A DNA stretch of 10,400 bases from Chitinophagaceae bacterium (lineage in GTDB: Bacteria > Bacteroidota > Bacteroidia > Chitinophagales > Chitinophagaceae): the NCBI GenBank assembly GCA_016786525.1, contig JAEUVW010000351.1, forward strand, positions 1 through 10,400, written 5' to 3'. Position numbers and translations under genes: made by a program. Shown here piece by piece: positions 1 to 5,822 of the stretch. The notes under the pieces were generated by a model, which was not told where the DNA came from, made no database searches, and worked only from the letters and a program-made list of their open reading frames with translations. Position 1 is the stretch's first letter; each line of letters begins with the position of its first letter.

Positions 1-782
1 ATCATTTTGTCGATGCCTTCGAAAGCACCGCCGCAAATGAACAGGATATTCTGGGTATTCACCTTTACCATTTTCTGGTCGGGGTGCTTGCGTCCTCCTT
101 CCGGTGGTACCAGTACATCGCTGCCTTCCAGCAGTTTCAGCAGGGATTGCTGTACCCCCTCACCGCTTACATCGCGGGTGATGGAGGGGTTATCGCCTTT
201 GCGGCCCACTTTGTCGATCTCGTCTATAAATACGATGCCGCGCTCGGCAGCAGCCACATCGTAGTTGCAGCTTTGCAGCAGGCGCGACAGGATGCTTTCC
301 ACATCTTCCCCTACATATCCTGCCTGTGTAAATACGGTGGCATCCACTACGGTAAACGGCAGCTGCAGCAGGCGTGCCAGCGTCTTCGCCAGGAGTGTTT
401 TGCCGGTGCCGGTTTCTCCGACCATGATGATATTCGATTTCTCAATCTCCACATCATCCTGCGCAGGATGCATCAGCCTTTTATAATGGTTGTACATCGC
501 AACCGCCATTACTTTCTTCGCCTCGTCCTGGCCGATCACATACTGGTCCAGGAAAGCCTTGATCTCAGTCGGTTTGTACAGTTTGTGCTTGGAAAGGTCG
601 TTGTTGTTCTTTTTGTTCGGAGCCGTTTGCGCCTCATCTTCGCCCATGGTCTGCCGCAGCACATGGTAGGCATTTTCAATGCAGGCATCACAGATACTGC
701 CGTCCATACCGGTAAAGAGGATATTGACGTCCTTTTCCGGGCGCCCGCAGATGCTGCATTTTGCTTCTAGTTTTTTCGCCAT
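1..782 (-). CDS. clpX: ATP-dependent Clp protease ATP-binding subunit ClpX (C-terminal part beyond window)
   Basis: ClpX is a hexameric AAA+ unfoldase that recognises tagged proteins and threads them into ClpP in the cytoplasm. The first 260 codons are present; the frame runs off the left edge. Residues 9-34 form the N-terminal zinc-binding domain, with Cys9, Cys12, Cys31 and Cys34. The AAA+ module follows: Walker A GETGTGKT at 122-129, pore-1 loop GYVG at 155-158, Walker B IVFIDE at 183-188, the ClpX-typical RKH loop at 231-233 and a sensor-1 stretch around 245-254. The ClpP-docking IGF loop would lie just past the edge. The ATG at 780-782 gives the expected MAKK..C start; no Shine-Dalgarno is seen, as usual in Bacteroidota. 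Upstream on the same strand is a STAS gene, 88 bp away, rather than the clpP often found before clpX. Identification is firm. Confidence 0.97.
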   Translation of the reverse strand, partial: MAKKLEAKCSICGRPEKDVNILFTGMDGSICDACIENAYHVLRQTMGEDEAQTAPNKKNNNDLSKHKLYKPTEIKAFLDQYVIGQDEAKKVMAVAMYNHYKRLMHPAQDDVEIEKSNIIMVGETGTGKTLLAKTLARLLQLPFTVVDATVFTQAGYVGEDVESILSRLLQSCNYDVAAAERGIVFIDEIDKVGRKGDNPSITRDVSGEGVQQSLLKLLEGSDVLVPPEGGRKHPDQKMVKVNTQNILFICGGAFEGIDKM

Positions 783-798
783 TTCTGTTCTTGAGGAA

Positions 799-846
799 AT
801 AAGCAGCGAAGGTACAATTAATAAAGGGACACTACCGGCTGCTTAT
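799..846. repeat. 9-bp inverted repeat around the candidate clpX promoter
   Basis: ATAAGCAGC at 799-807 is the exact reverse complement of GCTGCTTAT at 838-846, with 30 bp between. The left arm touches the candidate -7 box and likely transcription start of clpX. It could be an operator dyad or a stem-loop in a transcript coming from the STAS gene; no U-tract follows on either strand, so it does not look like a terminator. Confidence 0.45.
807..814 (-). promoter_or_regulatory. candidate -7 box of clpX
   Basis: On the minus strand this reads TACCTTCG, one base away from the Bacteroidota -7 consensus TAnnTTTG, and lies 25 nt before the clpX ATG. No TTG (-33) box is seen at the expected 19-21 nt spacing, so the call is weak. 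Confidence 0.3.
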
Positions 847-870
847 GTCAAAATTTCGCCAACGGCAGGA

Positions 871-1242
871 TTACTCCGCCAGCAGGTCGCGTTCCAGTAT
901 TTCCATACAGATGATGTCAGCCGCTTCCGCTATTGTCGGGGCATAGTTCAGCAAGTCTATGGCATCTTCCTCTTTGATGATGCGGATCATATCCGCCGGA
1001 GGGTTGGTCAGTACAAAGGATTGTTCCCTTTCATAACAGGCGGAGGACAGTTCGATAAAAGGGTTCAGGAAATCGGTCCCGACATCTTGGCAATGTTCCA
1101 GGTCCACCAGGAAGTTTTTGCTGCCTTTTCCGGCTAATAATTGGCATTGCTCTGCCAAATCCGCAGCCAGGCTGGCATCCAAGCTGCCTTTTTCGGGCGT
1201 TATAACAGTATATTGGTCTCTGGCATCAATTTTGAATTGCAT
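871..1242 (-). CDS. small STAS-domain protein (anti-sigma-factor-antagonist-like)
   Basis: This is a 123-residue single-domain cytoplasmic protein. Its order of elements fits a STAS domain: an N-terminal strand pair (MQFKID..YTVITP), a helix at about 24-38, a strand NFLVDLEH at 43-50, a helix after DVGT at 53-56, a strand SFVLTN at 75-80 and a C-terminal helix. STAS proteins such as SpoIIAA control anti-sigma kinases through a Ser/Thr in a D-S-S-G-like motif. Here the equivalent stretch is D53-V54-G55-T56, so the usual serine is missing and only Thr56 is nearby. Phospho-switching is therefore doubtful. It starts at an ATG, is divergent from clpC (131 bp) and precedes clpX by 88 bp, so it may be co-transcribed with clpX. 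Its partner is unknown. The family call rests on pattern and general resemblance, not a search. Confidence 0.65.
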   Translation of the reverse strand: MQFKIDARDQYTVITPEKGSLDASLAADLAEQCQLLAGKGSKNFLVDLEHCQDVGTDFLNPFIELSSACYEREQSFVLTNPPADMIRIIKEEDAIDLLNYAPTIAEAADIICMEILERDLLAE

Positions 1243-1255
1243 AAGGAAATGCAGC

Positions 1256-1321
1256 TCGTTTGCTTACTGCACAGGCAAAAATAACGAGAGCGGCGAATAA
1301 GTTAAAAATAAAAGCAAACGA
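1256..1321. repeat. 10-bp inverted repeat (dyad A) in the STAS/clpC divergent promoter region
   Basis: TCGTTTGCTT at 1256-1265 is the exact reverse complement of AAGCAAACGA at 1312-1321, with 46 bp between. The spacer contains the candidate STAS -7 box. A shared operator for the two divergent genes is a reasonable inference; the binding protein is unknown. Confidence 0.5.
1276..1283 (-). promoter_or_regulatory. candidate -7 box of the STAS gene
   Basis: The minus strand reads TATTTTTG, a perfect match to the Bacteroidota -7 consensus TAnnTTTG, 33 nt before the STAS ATG. The -33 region (1301-1308) reads TTTTTAAC on the minus strand, which is only a weak match to TTG. Confidence 0.45.
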
Positions 1322-1335
1322 CAAACAACTTATTC
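1295..1335. repeat. 9-bp inverted repeat (dyad B) in the STAS/clpC divergent promoter region
   Basis: GAATAAGTT at 1295-1303 is the exact reverse complement of AACTTATTC at 1327-1335, with 23 bp between. It interleaves with dyad A: the right arm of A (1312-1321) sits inside the spacer of B. It lies just upstream of the likely clpC promoter, a position suited to an operator. Confidence 0.5.
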
Positions 1336-1344
1336 TTTTCTCCC

Positions 1345-1352
1345 TAACTTTA
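1345..1352 (+). promoter_or_regulatory. weak candidate -7 box of clpC
   Basis: TAACTTTA matches TAnnTTTG except at the last base and lies 21 nt before the clpC ATG. No TTG box is visible upstream. No CIRCE element or CtsR-type heptad repeat is seen in this region. Confidence 0.25.
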
Positions 1353-1373
1353 ACTACCTAAAATAAAGCATTA

Positions 1374-3917
1374 ATGGATTCCAATTTCTCACCAAAAGTA
1401 AAAGAGATTATCTCCTACAGCCGCGAAGAAGCGCTCAGGCTCGGGAATGATTTCATCGGTACGGAACACCTGCTTCTGGGGCTCCTCCGCGAAGGCGAAG
1501 GCCTGGCCGTAAAGGTGTTGCAGAATATGAATGTCGATATCTTTTCGCTCCGCCATGAAGTAGAGAACGTTATCAAGGAAAAAACGAACAAATCGCTGGA
1601 CAGCCTCAGCAGCCTGCCGTTGACAAAGCAGGCCGAAAAGGTGATCCGCATTACGGTACTGGAAGCGCGTGCCTTGAAAAGCCCTTCCGTGGAGACACAG
1701 CACCTGATGTTGTCTATCCTGAAAAACAAAGAAAACCCGGCAACCGGTATCCTGCAGCAAATGGAAGTGAATTACGAAAATTTCCGTGCGGAACTCAATA
1801 TCCTGCAGGGACATGCACCCAGCGCCGACTTTGACGGCGGACAGGGAGACGACTTTGAAGAAGATGAAGAACGCCGCCAGTTCCAGCAGAAAAAACCGGC
1901 AGCCGGCGCTACCAAATCAAAAACACCCGTGCTGGACAACTTCGGCCGCGATGTGACCAAACAAGCCGAAACCGGCACACTGGACCCGATCGTAGGCCGT
2001 GAGGAAGAGATCGAACGCGTATCGCAGATCCTGTCCCGCCGCAAGAAAAATAACCCCATCCTGATCGGTGAACCGGGTGTGGGTAAGACCGCCATCATCG
2101 AAGGCCTGGCCCTGCGCATCGTACAGCGCAAAGTATCCCGTGTGCTCTTTGATAAACGCGTCATCAGCCTGGACCTGGCTTCCCTGGTGGCCGGTACCAA
2201 ATACCGCGGCCAGTTTGAAGAGCGGATGAAAGCCATCATGACGGAACTGGAAAAGAACCGCGACGTGATCCTGTTTATCGATGAGATACACACCATCGTC
2301 GGTGCCGGTGGCGCCAGTGGCTCCCTGGATGCTTCCAACATCTTTAAGCCCGCACTGGCCCGTGGCGACCTGCAATGCATCGGAGCTTCCACATTGGACG
2401 AATACCGTATGTACATTGAGAAAGACGGTGCACTGGACCGCCGTTTCCAGAAAGTGCTGATCGAGCAACCCAGCGTGGACGAGACGATACAGATACTGGA
2501 AAACATCCAGTCCAAATACGAAGACTTCCACAATGTGAGCTATGACAAAGAAGCCATCGAGGCCTGCGTAAAGCTCAGCGACCGCTATATGACGGACCGC
2601 CTGTTGCCGGATAAAGCCATCGACGTACTGGATGAGGTAGGCGCACGCGTGCACCTGAAAAACATCAATGTGCCGCAGAATATCATCGACCTGGAAGCCC
2701 AGATCGAAGAGATCAAACAGGAGAAAAACAAAGTGGTGAAAAGCCAGCGCTTCGAAGAAGCAGCTTCCCTGCGCGATAAAGAAAAACGCCTGGGCGAAGA
2801 ACTGGAAAAAGCCAAACTGACCTGGGAAGAAGAAGCCAAAAGCAAACGCTACCCGATAGGCGAAGAAGATATCGCCGAAGTAGTGAGCATGATGACTGGT
2901 ATCCCTGTGATGAGGATGGTGGAAGCCGAAAGTGCCAAACTGATCCGCATGAATGAAGACCTGGCCGGCGCCGTGATCGGGCAGGACGAAGCGATCCGTA
3001 AAGTGGTGAAATCCATACAGCGCAACCGTGTGGGCCTGAAAGACCCGCGCAAGCCGATCGGATCCTTTATCTTCCTCGGTCCTACCGGTGTCGGTAAAAC
3101 GGAACTGGCGCGCAGCCTGGCCCGCCAGATGTTCGACAGCGAAGATGCGCTGATCCGTATCGATATGAGCGAGTACATGGAGAAATTCTCCCTGACCCGC
3201 CTGATCGGAGCGCCTCCCGGCTATGTCGGTTATGAAGAAGGCGGTCAGCTGACGGAGAAAATACGCCGCAAGCCATACAGCGTTGTGTTGCTGGACGAGA
3301 TCGAGAAAGCACACCCGGATATCTTCAACATCCTGCTGCAGGTGCTGGACGACGGCCAGCTGACAGACGGTCTGGGCCGTAAGGTGGACTTTAAGAACAC
3401 CCTGATCATCATGACCTCCAACATCGGCGCACGCCAGCTGAAAGACTTCGGTGATGGTGTGGGCTTCGCCACCAATGCAAAACAGTCTGTGGTTGAAGAA
3501 AGCGGCAGGGCAGTGATCGAGAAAGCCCTGAAACGCACCTTCTCGCCTGAGTTCCTGAACCGTATTGACGATGTCATCATCTTCAACTCCCTGGTACAGG
3601 AAGATATCAATAAGATCATCGACATCATTATGAAAGGCGTGATGAAACGCCTGAATACCCTGGGTTTCTCCCTGACGATGACCGATGAGGCGAAGAAGTA
3701 CATTGCCGAGAAAGGGTACGATCAGCAATTCGGCGCCCGTCCCCTGCACCGTGCGATCCAGAAGTACCTGGAAGATCCGCTGGCAGAAGAGATTCTGAAC
3801 CACAGGATTGTGAGCGGTGACTCCGTACTGGCAGGTTTCGACAAAGAAGAAGAAAAGATCGTCTTTACGATCGAGCACAGCAGCAAAGCTTCTGAAGAGC
3901 CCAAGCAGAATAACTGA
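1374..3917 (+). CDS. clpC: ClpC, ATP-dependent Clp protease ATP-binding subunit (Hsp100)
   Basis: ClpC is a two-ring AAA+ unfoldase that delivers misfolded or marked proteins to ClpP. The 847-residue length is normal. Domains in order are: double Clp-N repeat (about 4-145); an acidic then Lys/Gln-rich linker (about 150-182); AAA-1 with Walker A GEPGVGKT at 232-239, Walker B ILFIDE at 299-304 and pore loop KYRG; a UVR-type middle segment at about 442-477, typical of ClpC rather than ClpA or ClpB; AAA-2 with Walker A GPTGVGKT at 569-576, Walker B VVLLDE at 637-642 and pore loop GYVGY; then a VGF tripeptide at 696-698, the position and sequence of the ClpP-docking loop of Bacillus ClpC. The ATG start gives a Clp-N domain beginning at residue 4. 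It is monocistronic by appearance: a divergent gene lies upstream and a terminator downstream. No mcsA/mcsB/ctsR partners are nearby. Confidence 0.98.
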   Translation: MDSNFSPKVKEIISYSREEALRLGNDFIGTEHLLLGLLREGEGLAVKVLQNMNVDIFSLRHEVENVIKEKTNKSLDSLSSLPLTKQAEKVIRITVLEARALKSPSVETQHLMLSILKNKENPATGILQQMEVNYENFRAELNILQGHAPSADFDGGQGDDFEEDEERRQFQQKKPAAGATKSKTPVLDNFGRDVTKQAETGTLDPIVGREEEIERVSQILSRRKKNNPILIGEPGVGKTAIIEGLALRIVQRKVSRVLFDKRVISLDLASLVAGTKYRGQFEERMKAIMTELEKNRDVILFIDEIHTIVGAGGASGSLDASNIFKPALARGDLQCIGASTLDEYRMYIEKDGALDRRFQKVLIEQPSVDETIQILENIQSKYEDFHNVSYDKEAIEACVKLSDRYMTDRLLPDKAIDVLDEVGARVHLKNINVPQNIIDLEAQIEEIKQEKNKVVKSQRFEEAASLRDKEKRLGEELEKAKLTWEEEAKSKRYPIGEEDIAEVVSMMTGIPVMRMVEAESAKLIRMNEDLAGAVIGQDEAIRKVVKSIQRNRVGLKDPRKPIGSFIFLGPTGVGKTELARSLARQMFDSEDALIRIDMSEYMEKFSLTRLIGAPPGYVGYEEGGQLTEKIRRKPYSVVLLDEIEKAHPDIFNILLQVLDDGQLTDGLGRKVDFKNTLIIMTSNIGARQLKDFGDGVGFATNAKQSVVEESGRAVIEKALKRTFSPEFLNRIDDVIIFNSLVQEDINKIIDIIMKGVMKRLNTLGFSLTMTDEAKKYIAEKGYDQQFGARPLHRAIQKYLEDPLAEEILNHRIVSGDSVLAGFDKEEEKIVFTIEHSSKASEEPKQNN

Positions 3918-3939
3918 TGGTCTAACTTAAAATAATCTG

Positions 3940-3980
3940 AAAAGCCCGGACAGTATCAAAATGTTCGGGCTTTTCTTTTA
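3940..3980 (+). terminator. rho-independent terminator of clpC
   Basis: A 13-bp stem (AAAAGCCCGGACA at 3940-3952 with TGTTCGGGCTTTT at 3962-3974, one G-U pair) with a 9-nt loop is followed by TTTTCTTTTA. It begins 22 bp after the clpC stop and separates clpC from the ABC gene. Confidence 0.9.
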
Positions 3981-4028
3981 ATTTGTATCGTTTTAGAGCA
4001 CCGGATGCTCCTAACACTGCCGTACTAT

Positions 4029-4799
4029 ATGATCGAGATAAAGAATATCAGCAAAAGTTTTGAAGAGAAAAAGGTGTTGATGGATGTGAGCGCCACCATG
4101 CTTGCCGGTAAGACCAACCTGATCATCGGTACCAGCGGCAGCGGTAAAACGGTCCTGATGAAGATCATGGTGGGCCTGATGACTCCCGATACCGGTAACG
4201 TGTTTTACGAGGGGAGAGACATCATCAATATGGACCCCAAAGAGCTGAAAGAAATACGAACACAGATCGGTATGCTGTTCCAGGGTTCAGCCCTTTTTGA
4301 CAGCCTTACCGTAGAGCAGAATGTGATGTTCCCGCTGGATATGTTTACCCGCAAGACACGCAGGGAAAAACTGAAGCGTGCCAACGAAGTACTGGCCCGT
4401 GTGAACCTCGAAGGAGCAAACCGCAAATTTCCTTCCGAGATCAGCGGCGGTATGAAGAAAAGGGTGGCGCTGGCACGGGCGATTGTGCTCAACCCGAAGT
4501 ACCTGTTCTGCGACGAGCCCAACTCCGGCCTGGACCCTAAAACATCTATACTCATTGATGAACTGATCTACGACCTGACCAAAGAATACAACATTACGAC
4601 CATCATCAATACGCACGATATGAATACCGTCATGGAGCGCGGCGACCATATCGTGTACATGCACCAGGGGCGCAAAAAGTGGGAGGGCTCCAATAAGGAG
4701 ATCATCTTCAGTGATGATGAAGACCTGAACGAATTTATCTTCGCATCAGACTTTTTGCGCAGGGCAAAAGAGATGATGATGTCGGAGAAAGTAAAATAG
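4029..4799 (+). CDS. ABC transporter ATP-binding protein, MlaF-like
   Basis: This is a complete nucleotide-binding subunit of 256 residues. It has Walker A GTSGSGKT at 34-41, Q-loop Gln in GMLFQGSALF, signature ISGGMKKR at 138-145, Walker B YLFCDEP at 158-164, D-loop SGLDP and H-loop His196 (NTHD). The Q-loop context GMLFQ..ALF followed by a V-x-x-N stretch, and the SGGM signature, resemble MlaF, the ATPase of the phospholipid transporter of the Gram-negative envelope. I chose the ATG at 4029 (MIEIKNISKSF), where the ABC fold begins; an in-frame ATG at 4005 would add eight residues (MLLTLPYY). No permease (MlaE) or MCE-domain substrate-binding (MlaD) gene is beside it: clpC with a terminator lies upstream and converging gmhB downstream. 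It must work with subunits encoded elsewhere. ABC identity is certain; the Mla assignment is likely. Confidence 0.85.
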   Translation: MIEIKNISKSFEEKKVLMDVSATMLAGKTNLIIGTSGSGKTVLMKIMVGLMTPDTGNVFYEGRDIINMDPKELKEIRTQIGMLFQGSALFDSLTVEQNVMFPLDMFTRKTRREKLKRANEVLARVNLEGANRKFPSEISGGMKKRVALARAIVLNPKYLFCDEPNSGLDPKTSILIDELIYDLTKEYNITTIINTHDMNTVMERGDHIVYMHQGRKKWEGSNKEIIFSDDEDLNEFIFASDFLRRAKEMMMSEKVK

Positions 4800-4840
4800 T
4801 AAACGACAGTCTTTATATTTTCGGGCCTGTAAGCTATTCA

Positions 4841-4873
4841 GACCTGTAAGGTTTTAAAAAAACCTTACAGGTC
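4841..4873. repeat. perfect 15-bp hairpin, REP-like and possible terminator
   Basis: GACCTGTAAGGTTTT (4841-4855) and its exact complement (4859-4873) flank AAA. A partial direct copy, GCCTGTAAG, occurs at 4825-4833. It lies 41 bp after the ABC gene stop and is followed by TTTACATTT, so it may terminate that transcript. From memory, palindromes containing ACCTTACAGGTC recur in Bacteroidota genomes, which suggests a dispersed repeat; this was not searched. Confidence 0.7.
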
Positions 4874-4960
4874 TTTACATTTAGCCCCCTCTGCCCGGGG
4901 AACCTCGGCAGCACTTTAGGGTATAGGTGACCGGGTGCAATTGCAGCACTCTTTTCGTGC

Positions 4961-5033
4961 TGTCATGCCGCAGGCATCCGTATCGTGCACTGCTTTTGCT
5001 TAATTTTTAAGGACAGATGCCTGCGGCATGACA
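4961..5033. repeat. perfect 18-bp inverted repeat with 37-bp spacer
   Basis: TGTCATGCCGCAGGCATC (4961-4978) is repeated exactly in inverted orientation at 5016-5033. Each arm also holds its own small palindrome (ATGCC-GCA-GGCAT), giving a cruciform-capable, REP/BIME-like arrangement. No coding sequence lies in the spacer. Confidence 0.75.
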
Positions 5034-5100
5034 TTCGTGTAGAAGTATTGATTCTCGTTCTTATAGAGAAGACCCATTCCGTTGCGCGGACTTCTCTGCT

Positions 5101-5130
5101 GTCCGGCATGTTCCGCAGGGCATGCCGGAC
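5101..5130. repeat. 10-bp perfect inverted repeat hairpin
   Basis: GTCCGGCATG (5101-5110) pairs with CATGCCGGAC (5121-5130). On plus-strand RNA the stem can extend by two G-U pairs and one C-G pair, leaving a CGCA tetraloop. No U-tract follows, so it is not a standard terminator. Confidence 0.7.
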
Positions 5131-5140
5131 GGACAATAAA

Positions 5141-5157
5141 GCGGATCTGTGATCCGC
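5141..5157. repeat. 7-bp perfect hairpin GCGGATC-TGT-GATCCGC
   Basis: Arms at 5141-5147 and 5151-5157 flank a 3-nt loop. It is GC-rich, has no following U-tract and sits 10 bp from the preceding hairpin, as expected for clustered REP-type units. Confidence 0.6.
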
Positions 5158-5180
5158 CATGCAGCGAATTGATTGTACAA

Positions 5181-5217
5181 TAAAAAAGCAAAAGCCCCTG
5201 CAGTGCAGAGGCTTTTG
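5181..5217 (-). terminator. rho-independent terminator of gmhB
   Basis: Arms at 5189-5202 and 5204-5217 form a stem of about 13 bp. On the minus-strand transcript the one non-Watson-Crick position is a G-U pair, whereas on the plus strand it is a C-A mismatch. It is followed on the minus strand by CTTTTTTA. It begins 19 bp after the gmhB stop, so orientation and position fit gmhB. Confidence 0.9.
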
Positions 5218-5236
5218 AAGTATAGTGTACCTGTTT

Positions 5237-5812
5237 TTAGTTCAGCACAGAAAGTTCCGTCAGCTGCAGGCTGTCTGCCCATTCTTTCAGGGAAGAGAAT
5301 TGCTCGTCGATCATGTCGTGCGGCAATTCATGAGGCAGCTCGGTAGAACTGATAAATACCGTATGCATGGCTACGCGTTTGCCAAACAGCATATCGCTGA
5401 GGTTATTACCGACCATCACGCTTTTTTTAAAGTCGATGGTTTCAAAATCTTCTTTGGCCTGGTGTGCCATGCCGGTGTTGGGTTTCCTGTTGATGTCTTC
5501 ATTTTCCACCGCGGTACAGGCATAGATCCTGTCTATCCTGCCGCCATTGCGTGCAATTTCTTCCTGCATATTGCTATGGATCAGCTTCAGGTCTTCATGT
5601 TGCATGATGCCCCTGCCTACGCCACGCTGGTTGGTCACCACAATGATCCTGCCGAAGATCCTGCTGAGATCGGCAATAGCTTTCCGGCTGCCTTCATAGA
5701 ATTTAAACTCGTTCCAGTCCGTTACATAGCTGCCTTTGATCTCTTCATTGATCACACCGTCCCTGTCCAGGAACAGCGACCATTCTTTGTCATATTTTGA
5801 GTGATTGTTCAT
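5237..5812 (-). CDS. gmhB: HAD-family heptose 1,7-bisphosphate phosphatase, GmhB-like
   Basis: This is a 191-residue HAD phosphatase, probably removing the C7 phosphate from heptose 1,7-bisphosphate on the way to nucleotide-activated heptose for LPS core. Motif I is FLDRDGVIN with Asp16 and Asp18. Motif II is VVTNQRGVGRG with Thr60, very like the GmhB VTNQSG signature. Lys110 lies in NRKPNTGM, matching the family RKPKPGM. Two oddities: the four-ligand Cys/His zinc loop usual before RKP in GmhB is absent (only Cys99 remains), and motif IV reads GNNLSD (135-140), with Asn where GmhB has Asp. The start is the ATG at 5812, 10 bp after gmhA; a TTG 27 nt upstream in frame would overlap gmhA and is less likely. 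Pairing with gmhA supports the role, but another sugar-phosphate substrate is possible. Confidence 0.85.
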   Translation of the reverse strand: MNNHSKYDKEWSLFLDRDGVINEEIKGSYVTDWNEFKFYEGSRKAIADLSRIFGRIIVVTNQRGVGRGIMQHEDLKLIHSNMQEEIARNGGRIDRIYACTAVENEDINRKPNTGMAHQAKEDFETIDFKKSVMVGNNLSDMLFGKRVAMHTVFISSTELPHELPHDMIDEQFSSLKEWADSLQLTELSVLN

Positions 5813-5822
5813 CTCCCCTTTG

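Larger units (their letters stand above)
4800..5236. other. non-coding, palindrome-rich region between convergent genes
   Basis: No credible gene is seen here; the short open frames run through the repeats and lack any family resemblance. The stretch holds at least six inverted repeats, listed separately where strong. Minor ones are CAGCAC/GTGCTG (4944-4962), an imperfect AGAGAAGACC/GGACTTCTCT pair (5065-5097) and the 10-bp palindrome ATTGTACAAT (5172-5181). It ends in the gmhB terminator. Confidence 0.8.

Noticed and set aside
84..770. 228-codon plus-strand open frame across clpX
   Set aside because: It is the complement of conserved ClpX codons; the minus strand carries unmistakable ClpX motifs.
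1917..3878. 653-codon open frame on the minus strand, antisense to clpC
   Set aside because: It is entirely inside clpC, is rich in Phe/His/Gln as expected from reverse-reading of biased codons, and has no recognisable domain.
4005..4028. Upstream in-frame ATG for the ABC ATPase
   Set aside because: It adds only MLLTLPYY before the natural fold start MIEIKNISKSF; not excluded, but the ATG at 4029 fits the family better.
4963..5282. Short minus-strand frames (63-73 codons) in the palindrome-rich region
   Set aside because: They run through inverted repeats and the gmhB terminator, overlap each other in different frames and have no promoter or similarity.
5225..5800. 191-codon plus-strand open frame across gmhB
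   Set aside because: It is antisense to the HAD phosphatase gene, starts inside the 3' flank next to the gmhB terminator and shows no domain.
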